The notes under the pieces were generated by a model that saw nothing but the letters and a program-made list of their open reading frames with translations, did not search any database and had not been told where the DNA came from. Made by a program: the position numbers and the translations under genes. Positions 14,606 to 20,404 of a stretch of DNA of 21,417 nucleotides are shown here, piece after piece (the stretch's first letter is position 1; each line of letters opens with the position of its first letter). This DNA is from DATCJU01 sp036562635 (GTDB lineage Bacteria > Actinomycetota > Actinomycetes > Mycobacteriales > Pseudonocardiaceae). The stretch is from assembly GCA_036562635.1 (NCBI GenBank), contig DATCJU010000132.1, positions 1 through 21,417 of the forward strand. The letters run 5' to 3'.

Positions 14606-16171
14606 GTGCCGCGAGCCGCCGTGCGGGCTGCCGCCCTGCTCCTGGCGACGGCGGCCACGCTGACCGGTTGCACCGCCGGCCCGTCCGACCGCCCGACCGT
14701 CGGTCTGCTGGGCGAAGCAGGCACGGCCGCCCGTCCCAGCGACACACCGCTGCCCAGCCCGGTCCCGCTTCCCCCGTTGGAGGAGCAGTCGGGAAACCGG
14801 ATCGACTGGGCCGACTGCACCGAGGACGTGCGTAACCGCCTGGGACAGGCCCCGCGGACCGACCTCCGGTTCGAGTGCGGGCAGTTCACCAGTCTGCTGG
14901 ACAGCCCGTCCAATCCCGGGCAGGGCGTGCTCCGGGTGGCGGTGCTCAGGGTCGGTTCGGGACCGGTGCCACTGGTGGTGGTCAACGATTCGGCGGGGGA
15001 ACCGGGCACCCTGCACGCAGCCAGGATGGCCGCACAGGTCCCGCCCCAGCTCCTGGAGCGGTTCTCCCTGATCGGCATGGACCGCCGCGGTACCGGGGCG
15101 TCCGACCCGGTGGAGTGCGTCGATCCCGAGCTGCGGCGGCGGATCGTCGCGTTCGACCTGGCCCCCGTCGACTCGAGGCGGCTCTCCAGTCTGCACCGGC
15201 TGATCGGTCAGGCCACCCAGGAGTGCCTGATCGATCTGGAGAACCGGCTCCCGGCCTACGACAGCTGGCGCGCGGCCGGGGACCTGGACCAGCTCCGGCG
15301 CCGTCTGGGAGTGTCCCGGCTCAACGCGATCGGCAGGGGGGACGGTTCCCAGGTGCTGACGATGTTCGTCGAGCGCTACCCGCACGCCGTGGGCCGTTTC
15401 GTGCTGGACGGCGCACCCGACGGCACGACCGACGCCATCGGGCAGGCCGACGGCCGGGCCACCGCCGCCGAGCAGGTGTTCGACGCCTTCGCAGCCGACT
15501 GCACCTCCCGACCGGGCTGCCCCCTGGGGGCGAATCCCGAGGAGACGGTACGGACGTTGCTCGCCCAGCTGCGCCAACGTCCCCTCTCCACCCCCGGGAT
15601 CGAGGTGAGTTCGGGTGTGGCCGCCCACGCGCTGCTGATCGGGCTGTCCGACCGCAGCCGTTGGACGGAACTGGCCCAGGCACTGGCCCAGGCCCAGCAG
15701 GGGGACGGCAAGGGCCTGGCCGAGCTGGTACGCCCCCTGGTGCTCGGTGGAACGGACGATCCGCCCCGCTTCGACGGGGCACTGGCGAACGCGTGCAACG
15801 ACACGACCACGCGGGTGCCGCTGCAGCGGTTGGAGGTCATCGCCGAGGAGTGGATCAACAAGTACCCACTGTTCGGCAGCTACTTCGCCCAACAGCTCCT
15901 GTTGTGTGTGCAGTGGCCCTCCACCCGCCCGCTTCCCCAGCCTCTCGCGGCACAGGCGCCCCCGATCCTGGTGCTGGGCACGGCGTTGGACCCGGTGACG
16001 CCGCTGCCCGGAACCACCCGGACCGCGGAGCAGCTGACGTCCGGGGTGCTGGTGACCTGGCAGGGAAACGGCCACGGCGCGTTCCCCACCAGCCCGTGTG
16101 TCACCGCCGCGGTGCAGGGTTTCCTCGTCGAGGGCAAGGTGCCCTCGTCCCAGACGGTCTGCCCACCGTGA
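14606..16171 (+). CDS. TAP-family alpha/beta-hydrolase lipoprotein, nucleophile Ser replaced
   Basis: A 521-residue exported lipoprotein of the tripeptidyl-aminopeptidase-like family (MEROPS S33 type), at the position of Rv2672 in the order I recall. The signal peptide ends in the lipobox LTGC (lipidated C22), followed by a Pro-rich linker. The hydrolase fold begins near 110: VPLVVVNDSAGEPG (oxyanion strand), GMDRRGTGASDP (157-168), then the nucleophile elbow. There the expected G-x-S-x-G reads GRGDG (243-247), so G245 stands at the Ser position. The Asp (D462 in ALDPVTP) and His (H490 in GNGHG) of the triad remain. The GTG start at 14606 is chosen because GAGGAG lies five bases upstream and the signal peptide starts there; ATG 14570 is an alternative. 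The protein is either a pseudoenzyme or uses S248. Confidence 0.88.
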   Translation: MPRAAVRAAALLLATAATLTGCTAGPSDRPTVGLLGEAGTAARPSDTPLPSPVPLPPLEEQSGNRIDWADCTEDVRNRLGQAPRTDLRFECGQFTSLLDSPSNPGQGVLRVAVLRVGSGPVPLVVVNDSAGEPGTLHAARMAAQVPPQLLERFSLIGMDRRGTGASDPVECVDPELRRRIVAFDLAPVDSRRLSSLHRLIGQATQECLIDLENRLPAYDSWRAAGDLDQLRRRLGVSRLNAIGRGDGSQVLTMFVERYPHAVGRFVLDGAPDGTTDAIGQADGRATAAEQVFDAFAADCTSRPGCPLGANPEETVRTLLAQLRQRPLSTPGIEVSSGVAAHALLIGLSDRSRWTELAQALAQAQQGDGKGLAELVRPLVLGGTDDPPRFDGALANACNDTTTRVPLQRLEVIAEEWINKYPLFGSYFAQQLLLCVQWPSTRPLPQPLAAQAPPILVLGTALDPVTPLPGTTRTAEQLTSGVLVTWQGNGHGAFPTSPCVTAAVQGFLVEGKVPSSQTVCPP

Positions 16172-16178
16172 CGAGTCC

Positions 16179-16210
16179 GGCCGGGCGCGGCGCTGGGGCC
16201 ACGCCCGGCC
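16179..16210. terminator. Hairpin between convergent hydrolase and Cys-rich genes
   Basis: GGCCGGGCG and CGCCCGGCC form a 9-bp perfect stem with a 14-base loop. It starts seven bases past the plus-strand hydrolase stop and ends ten bases before the stop of the minus-strand peptide gene, so it probably serves both. There is no T-run. Confidence 0.6.
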
Positions 16211-16219
16211 ATGTCCTCC

Positions 16220-16312
16220 TCAGCGGCAGCTGCCGCAGCAGCCGCACCCGGAACCGGTGCACGACGAGCAGCAGCTGCACCCACCCTTGGCCCGGGGTTC
16301 CTGCACACCCAT
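16220..16312 (-). CDS. Cysteine-rich 30-residue peptide
   Basis: A very small gene not recognised as any known family. The product starts MGVQEPRAKGG and continues with eight cysteines (12, 14, 15, 18, 23, 25, 26, 29) among Gly, Ser and Thr, as two copies of CxCCxxC (CSCCSSC and CGCCGSC) separated by TGSG. A near-perfect ribosome binding site, AGGAGGT, lies four bases before the ATG, which makes it a credible gene. The spacing resembles metallothionein clusters, so binding of copper, zinc or another soft metal is the first guess; a modified (RiPP) peptide is the alternative. The frame stays open upstream to an ATG at 16378, which would add 22 residues. It lies about 100 bases downstream of the polymerase gene on the same strand and could share its transcript. 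Confidence 0.65.
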   Translation of the reverse strand: MGVQEPRAKGGCSCCSSCTGSGCGCCGSCR

Positions 16313-16412
16313 GGCTACCTCCTGTTGTCCGGCCAGCACGGACAGCAATGACGGTAGGCGCATCTCCGCAGCGGCCATACCGCTAGCAGGTTGAACGGTG
16401 ACGCCGATCCGG

Positions 16413-17456
16413 TCACGTCGTGCTCGACCCCCCGGAGGACCGCTTCCTGGCCTTGCTGGGCTGCACCCGGGGTGGCTCGCCCGGCATCTTCGGGTAGTCG
16501 GGTGGGTAGGGCAGGTCGCCCAGCCCACGGTCCCGCACGTCCCGCTCGTACCACTCCAGCAGGGTCTCGATGCCGAACGCCCGGTCGTCCAGGGCCGCGT
16601 GCCGGTCGCCCACCTCGGCCAGCCGCCGAGGCGCGGTGCGCAGCCGGAAGTCGTCCGGGGCGACCTCGGTCAGCTCGTCCCAGGACAGCGGCATCGACAC
16701 CGTGGCGTGCGGGGTACCCCGCACGGACCAGGCGGAGGCCACGGTGCGGTCGCGGGCCGCCTGGTTGTAGTCCAGGAACACCCGCTCGCCCCGCTCCTCC
16801 TTCCACCAGTCCGTGGTGGCATGCCCGGGGGCACGTCGTTCCACCTCCCGGGCCAGGGCGATCACCGCGTGTCGCACCTGGACGAAATCCCACTCCGGCC
16901 GGATGCGCACCAGCACGTGGATCCCCCGCCCACCGGAGGTCTTGGGGAAGCCGACCAGACCGGCCTCGTCGAGCACCTCCCGCAGCACCCCCGCCACCCG
17001 CACCGCGTCGGCGAAGTCGGTGCCCGGCTGCGGGTCCAGATCGACACGCAGCTCGTCGGGGTGGTCCGTGTCGTCACGCCGCACCGGCCACGGATGGAAG
17101 TCGAAGGTGCCGAGGTTGGCGGCCCAGGCCAGTACCGCGGGTTCGGCCGGACACACCTGGTCCGCCGTACGCCCCGAGGGGAAGGTGATCCGCGCCGACT
17201 GCACCCAGTCCGGGGCCCCCTTGGGCACCCGCTTGGCGTAGAAGAACTCCCCGGTCACACCCTCGGGGTAGCGCTTGAGCGTCGTCGGCCGGTCCCGTAG
17301 CGCCCGCAGCAACGGCTCGGCCACGGCCAGGTAGTACTCGACGAGCTCCAGTTTCGTGATACCCGGCTCGGGGAAGTACACCCGGTCCGGGTTGGTCACC
17401 CGGACCGTCCGCTCCCCGTCCGGTCCAGGCACCGTGATCTCCACCGCTCCGGCCAT
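16413..17456 (-). CDS. LigD-type NHEJ polymerase/primase (stand-alone Pol domain)
   Basis: A 347-residue archaeo-eukaryotic-primase-type polymerase, like the polymerase domain of LigD or mycobacterial PolD. It fills gaps or adds ribonucleotides at broken ends during non-homologous end joining. Seen are VRVTNPDRVYFPE and TKLELVEYYLAVAEPLL at the start, LKRYPEGV and FYAKRVP (about 60-78), ELRVDLDPQ with metal ligands D139 and D141, KTSGGRGIHV (172-181) for nucleotide binding, FLDYNQAARDRTVASAWSVR with D229, and VSMPLSWDEL. No ligase or phosphoesterase domain is fused. ATG 17456 is the start: a TACCGT -10 lies six bases upstream and conservation begins there. It pairs functionally with the ligase gene at 13393, which lies on the other strand beyond the hydrolase gene. 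Confidence 0.93.
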   Translation of the reverse strand: MAGAVEITVPGPDGERTVRVTNPDRVYFPEPGITKLELVEYYLAVAEPLLRALRDRPTTLKRYPEGVTGEFFYAKRVPKGAPDWVQSARITFPSGRTADQVCPAEPAVLAWAANLGTFDFHPWPVRRDDTDHPDELRVDLDPQPGTDFADAVRVAGVLREVLDEAGLVGFPKTSGGRGIHVLVRIRPEWDFVQVRHAVIALAREVERRAPGHATTDWWKEERGERVFLDYNQAARDRTVASAWSVRGTPHATVSMPLSWDELTEVAPDDFRLRTAPRRLAEVGDRHAALDDRAFGIETLLEWYERDVRDRGLGDLPYPPDYPKMPGEPPRVQPSKARKRSSGGSSTT

Positions 17457-17462
17457 CCGCCC

Positions 17463-17468
17463 ACGGTA
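17463..17468 (-). promoter_or_regulatory. Leaderless-type -10 element of LigD-type polymerase gene
   Basis: On the minus strand TACCGT ends six bases before the ATG, with no ribosome binding site. No clear -35 was seen. Confidence 0.5.
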
Positions 17469-17584
17469 GACAGGATCGAGCCGGTCCGCCCGGCACCCGT
17501 ACCACCGGGCTGTGACACGACGCACCGGCAGCCCTTTTCGGGTGGCTGTTGCGGGGCACGACGGAAAACGGAAGGACGACACGG

Positions 17585-18040
17585 ATGACACGGATGACAC
17601 CGACGGAGCTGGCCCGGGCGTACCTGGACGCCCTGGGGCGTGCCGACCTCGACGCCGTGCTGACCCTGTTCGCCCCGGGCGCCGTGGTGCACTCGCCGCT
17701 GTACGGTCCCCTGCCGGCCGAGGACTTCTACCCGAAGCTGTTCGCCGACACCAGCGGCTCCCAGCTCACCCTCCGGGCCGTGCTGGAGGGCACCACGACC
17801 GACGGCAGACCGACGGTGGCGATCTGCTTCCACTTCGACTGGCGCCTGCCGTCCGGTACACCGGCACCGTTCGACGTCGTCGACCTGGCCGAGCTCGACG
17901 CCGAGGGACGGATCACCTCCCTGCGCCTGATCTACGACACGGTGGACGTGCGGCCCGTGTTCGAGCAGGACACCGGGCGCCCCTCCTGGCGGCCCGGCCG
18001 GGCGTCCACACCGCCGCTCGGTGAGGATTCGTCGAGGTGA
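17585..18040 (+). CDS. SnoaL/NTF2-like protein
   Basis: A 151-residue protein of the NTF2/SnoaL fold: MTPTELARAYLDALGRADLDAVLTLFAPGAVVHSPLYGPLPAEDFYPKL is shown in parts as ELARAYLDAL, LDAVLTLFAPGAVVHSP and EDFYPKLF, followed by strands with VAICFHFDWRL and VVDLAELDAEGRITSLRLIYDT. Such proteins are either small enzymes (cyclases, isomerases, hydrolases) or ligand-binding domains; no catalytic set can be assigned. GGAAGGA lies eight bases before the chosen ATG; ATG 17594 is the next in-frame option, and the region from 17576 to 17602 consists of three near-identical 9-base units. The C-terminal 25 residues are Pro/Arg-rich and probably disordered. It diverges from the polymerase gene across a 128-base gap. 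Confidence 0.85.
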   Translation: MTRMTPTELARAYLDALGRADLDAVLTLFAPGAVVHSPLYGPLPAEDFYPKLFADTSGSQLTLRAVLEGTTTDGRPTVAICFHFDWRLPSGTPAPFDVVDLAELDAEGRITSLRLIYDTVDVRPVFEQDTGRPSWRPGRASTPPLGEDSSR

Positions 18041-18065
18041 GGACACCCTGCGGCACGAAAAGGGC

Positions 18066-18071
18066 TACCGT
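18066..18071 (+). promoter_or_regulatory. Possible -10 element for small membrane protein gene
   Basis: TACCGT ends seven bases before the in-frame GTG at 18079. This resembles the leaderless pattern at other genes of the window and argues for the shorter start. Confidence 0.35.
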
Positions 18072-18078
18072 GGGCCTC

Positions 18079-18396
18079 GTGGTGCGGCGCGAGGAGCACG
18101 GGGAGGAACCGGAACCGACCGGCCCCACCGGGCGGTTCGCCGACGACCTCATCGGGCTGGATCCCCACGACCCGGAGGTCCAGGCGTTCGCCGAGCACCT
18201 GGACCGGATGGAGCGGGTCCGGGCCGGGTACACCGTCGAGGGCTATCTGGCCGGGGTCGCCGACTTCGCGGAGTCGGCCAACCGTGCCAGGGGACCACGT
18301 CGCACCGCGGCCGTCGTGGTGGTGCTGATCCTGCTGCTCGGTGTGCTCTACGCCGTGTGGGAGGCGTTGGTGTTCATCCTGGGCACCTTCCTGTGA
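18079..18396 (+). CDS. Small tail-anchored membrane protein, unknown function
   Basis: A 105-residue protein that I do not recognise. The N-terminal part is acidic and soluble (EEPEPTGPTGRFADDLIG, then an amphipathic helix EVQAFAEHLDRMERVRAGY), followed by GYLAGVADFAESANR and a basic RGPRR stop, then one hydrophobic helix (about 81-103) right at the C-terminus. This predicts a tail-anchored protein with the bulk in the cytoplasm. Two start models exist: GTG 18079, seven bases after a TACCGT box, and GTG 18037, which overlaps the upstream stop (GTGA) with GAGGA nine bases before it and adds 14 residues. I prefer the first because the extra residues look non-conserved in character. It precedes msrB by 56 bases. 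Confidence 0.7.
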   Translation: MVRREEHGEEPEPTGPTGRFADDLIGLDPHDPEVQAFAEHLDRMERVRAGYTVEGYLAGVADFAESANRARGPRRTAAVVVVLILLLGVLYAVWEALVFILGTFL

Positions 18397-18440
18397 CCAG
18401 GGCCGCGTCCTGCGGCGACGTTCCCTGGCCCGGTGCGGGC

Positions 18441-18446
18441 TAGCGT
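18441..18446 (+). promoter_or_regulatory. Leaderless-type -10 element of msrB
   Basis: TAGCGT ends six bases before the msrB ATG. The intervening GGAGTC contains GGAG but is too close to serve as a normal ribosome binding site. Confidence 0.5.
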
Positions 18447-18452
18447 GGAGTC

Positions 18453-18890
18453 ATGGAGTCGGTCACGGGTCACACGCCGAAGGTGGTCAAGTCCGAGCAG
18501 GAGTGGCGCGCCCAGCTGTCCCCCCTGGAGTACGCCGTCCTGCGCCAGGCGGGTACCGAGCCACCGTGGACAGGCGAGTACGTGAACACCAAGACCCGGG
18601 GTGTCTACGAGTGCCGGGCCTGTGGTGCGGAGCTGTTCCGCAGCGACACCAAGTTCGACTCGCACTGCGGCTGGCCGTCGTTCTGGTCACCGCTGGCCGG
18701 CGACCGGGTGATCCTGCGTGAGGACCGCAGCCACGGCATGGTGCGCACCGAGGTGCTGTGCGCCAGCTGCCACAGCCACCTGGGGCACGTGTTCGAGGGC
18801 GAAGGTTACGACGTGCCCACCGATCAGCGGTATTGCATCAACTCGGTCTGTCTGCGTCTGGTGCCCGACGAGGACGGGGAAGAGAGCTGA
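18453..18890 (+). CDS. msrB: Peptide-methionine (R)-S-oxide reductase
   Basis: A 145-residue MsrB, which reduces the R-epimer of methionine sulfoxide in oxidised proteins with electrons from thioredoxin. Two zinc-binding CxxC pairs are present (C54/C57 and C103/C106). The catalytic cysteine is C128 in RYCINS, and C72 in HCGWPSF is in a position used as resolving cysteine in some members. SHLGHVFEGEGY is the expected core motif. The length is normal for a single-domain cytoplasmic enzyme. It corresponds to Rv2674 in the recalled mycobacterial order. The TAGCGT box six bases before ATG suggests its own leaderless transcript. A long palindromic hairpin follows it. Regulation by an oxidative-stress sigma factor would be expected for this enzyme but no such promoter is clear. 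Confidence 0.97.
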   Translation: MESVTGHTPKVVKSEQEWRAQLSPLEYAVLRQAGTEPPWTGEYVNTKTRGVYECRACGAELFRSDTKFDSHCGWPSFWSPLAGDRVILREDRSHGMVRTEVLCASCHSHLGHVFEGEGYDVPTDQRYCINSVCLRLVPDEDGEES

Positions 18891-18917
18891 GTCGGCGACA
18901 ACGAACCTGATCTACGG

Positions 18918-18951
18918 ACGCGGCCGTCGTTCCCGGGAACGACGGCCGCGT
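18918..18951 (+). terminator. 34-bp perfect palindrome after msrB
   Basis: Positions 18918-18934 are the exact reverse complement of 18935-18951, centred on TTCCCGGGAA. It begins 28 bases past the msrB stop and has no T-run, like the palindrome after the DUF2252 gene. A terminator role is likely. Confidence 0.75.
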
Positions 18952-19412
18952 TCACGTGTCGCCCGTCCTTTCCGGAACGGGTGGACCGGGTCGACCGGAA
19001 CAGTTCCCGGCGACGGGAACACCGCATCCCGCCTCGGGGCGTCCCTGCCCCGGAACGACCGACCGTCAGGCGAACGCCGTTTCCGGGCCGACACGACCGT
19101 GTCCGTCCACCGCGTTCCCTTGTGGGCGCGTGCTCGGGCATCGGCAGGGAACACCGACACCACGCTCGTGACGAGTCCACCGGGCGGGTGAACAGTGGAT
19201 TTCACCGGGCCGGGACCTCGGGTGGTCCGCCCGTCGGGCGGCATCCGGGGTGCGGAAGAATGACGCACCGGGGCGGACGGAACCGGCCCCGGACCCATCG
19301 GACACGGCCACCGCCGAAGGTGCCACCATGGGAAGGCCGGTTCACCTCAAGTCTTCCTCAAAAGGGCTAATTCTTCCTCAAACCCTGTTGTTCCCGAGTG
19401 ATCGAAGCCACA
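18952..19412. other. Non-coding gap with many GGAAC motifs
   Basis: About 460 bases between msrB and the TIGR04222 gene without a credible ORF; reading frames here are Arg/Pro-rich and unlike proteins. GGAAC or its complement GTTCC recurs at 18974, 18997, 19003, 19016, 19052, 19114, 19148, 19279 and 19390, besides two copies inside the msrB palindrome. The last part, from 19341, is markedly richer in A/T and holds direct repeats. Confidence 0.55.
19345..19382 (+). repeat. CCTCAA direct repeats upstream of TIGR04222 gene
   Basis: CCTCAA occurs at 19345, 19356 and 19376. The second and third copies are part of an 11-base exact repeat, TCTTCCTCAAA (19352-19362 and 19372-19382), exactly 20 bases apart, about two helical turns. 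This suggests a binding site for a regulator on one DNA face. A TAATTC hexamer lies between the copies. Confidence 0.5.
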
Positions 19413-19461
19413 CCATGACTCTCCACCCCTCGCCTGCTCTCGAAAGGGGGGAGAGTCATGG
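19413..19461 (+). promoter_or_regulatory. Hairpin sequestering the start of the TIGR04222 gene
   Basis: CCATGACTCTCC (19413-19424) is the exact reverse complement of 19450-19461. With one bulged A (19425), CCCCT (19426-19430) then pairs with AGGGG (19445-19449), giving 17 base pairs around a 14-base loop. The 3' arm contains the whole GGGGGGAG ribosome binding site and the ATG at 19458, so the folded mRNA would block initiation. This suits an RNA thermometer, a regulated leader, or a DNA operator. Confidence 0.6.
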
Positions 19462-20348
19462 ACCAGCTGTCGAACCTGTCACAGTTCACGTACCTGGTGC
19501 TGTACCTCGCAGCACTGTGGGTGGCGGTGCAGTGGGCACTGCTGCTCCGCACAGTTGCCCGGAGGTCTCCGTTGGGAGCCGGCGAGGTGCGGCCGGACCC
19601 CGTCCAGCTCGCCCGGCTGGCCGGTGGGCGTGAGCGCGCGGTGCACACCGTGCTCGCCCACCTGGTCACGGTGGGGGCCGTGCGACTCACACCCCGGGGA
19701 GTGGTACGGGTGCACGGCGCCACCGCGCCCGACGAACTGAGCCGAATGGTGCTCGACCACGTGCCGCCACAGGGCAGGGACGTGCGGTGGGTGACGTTCC
19801 TGGCCACCTGGAGCCCGGTGTTCGACCGTTTCGACCACGACCTGGCCCGCAGGGGCCTGCTGCCCGACCCCGCCGAGGCCAGGCGACTGGGTGCCCTCGG
19901 GCGTACGCCGCTCCTGGCGCTCCTGCTCGTGGGAGCGGTGCGGTGGGCGGACGCGGTGGTGCTCGACCTGCCCTTGGGCATGCCGACGCTGCTGTTGGTG
20001 CTCACCGGTGTCGTGCTCGCCGCACTGGAGCTGGCGCCGCTGGGGCCGGCCCACGCCGGACGTACGGCGATGCGCCGGGCACGCGCGGAGATGACACGAG
20101 GGCAGGCGGAGCCCCTGGTCGCGGTCGCCCTCGACGGTCCGACCGCTCACCCGGATCCGATGGTCGCCGGGCTGGGCACGGGGTTCTCCGGTAGCCGGTG
20201 CCCGTTCCGTCGGCCCTGGAACCTCCGTCGTCTCCGCCTCGCCGCCGGCAGGTCGTTCCACGACAGTGGCAGGGGTCGGGGCTCGGACGGGCCCGAGGAC
20301 GAGTACGGCGGCAGCGGCGTGGAGGGGGACTGCGGAGTGAGTTGCTGA
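19458..20348 (+). CDS. TIGR04222 domain-containing membrane protein
   Basis: A 296-residue membrane protein of the actinobacterial TIGR04222 family, function unknown. It has an N-terminal hydrophobic helix (about 11-31), a conserved cytoplasmic segment with PDPVQLARLAGGRERAVHT and LAHLVTVGAVRL (about 47-78), which looks like a winged-helix-type fold, then two close hydrophobic helices (about 150-169 and 174-193). The C-terminal 60 residues are Arg/Gly-rich, ending in DCGVSC; many family members instead end in long Gly/Cys runs. The ATG is fixed by GGGGGGAG just upstream, both of which lie in the hairpin at 19413-19461. The following lipoprotein gene is 56 bases away and may be cotranscribed. 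Confidence 0.85.
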   Translation: MDQLSNLSQFTYLVLYLAALWVAVQWALLLRTVARRSPLGAGEVRPDPVQLARLAGGRERAVHTVLAHLVTVGAVRLTPRGVVRVHGATAPDELSRMVLDHVPPQGRDVRWVTFLATWSPVFDRFDHDLARRGLLPDPAEARRLGALGRTPLLALLLVGAVRWADAVVLDLPLGMPTLLLVLTGVVLAALELAPLGPAHAGRTAMRRARAEMTRGQAEPLVAVALDGPTAHPDPMVAGLGTGFSGSRCPFRRPWNLRRLRLAAGRSFHDSGRGRGSDGPEDEYGGSGVEGDCGVSC

Positions 20349-20404
20349 ACCGGCTGCCCGGGTCCGGCAACGCCACGGGCACCGATCACCGTCTCAGGAA
20401 CGTG

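Noticed and set aside
14510..16075. 521-residue minus-strand ORF opposite the TAP-like hydrolase
   Set aside because: Pure antisense shadow; no domain, and the plus-strand lipoprotein has a signal peptide, ribosome binding site and fold motifs.
16211..16351. 46-residue poly-Ala plus-strand ORF over the Cys-rich gene
   Set aside because: Its Ala runs are the reverse complement of Cys and Ser codons, and it has no ribosome binding site; the minus-strand reading has a near-perfect one.
17576..17602. Three near-identical 9-base units around the NTF2-like start as a regulatory repeat
   Set aside because: Short and imperfect in the last unit; likely chance slippage at the start codon, with ordinary ribosome binding site nearby.
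18981..19370. 129-residue plus-strand ORF between msrB and the TIGR04222 gene
   Set aside because: Arg/Pro/His-rich composition with no hydrophobic core or motif; the frame is open because of GC content.
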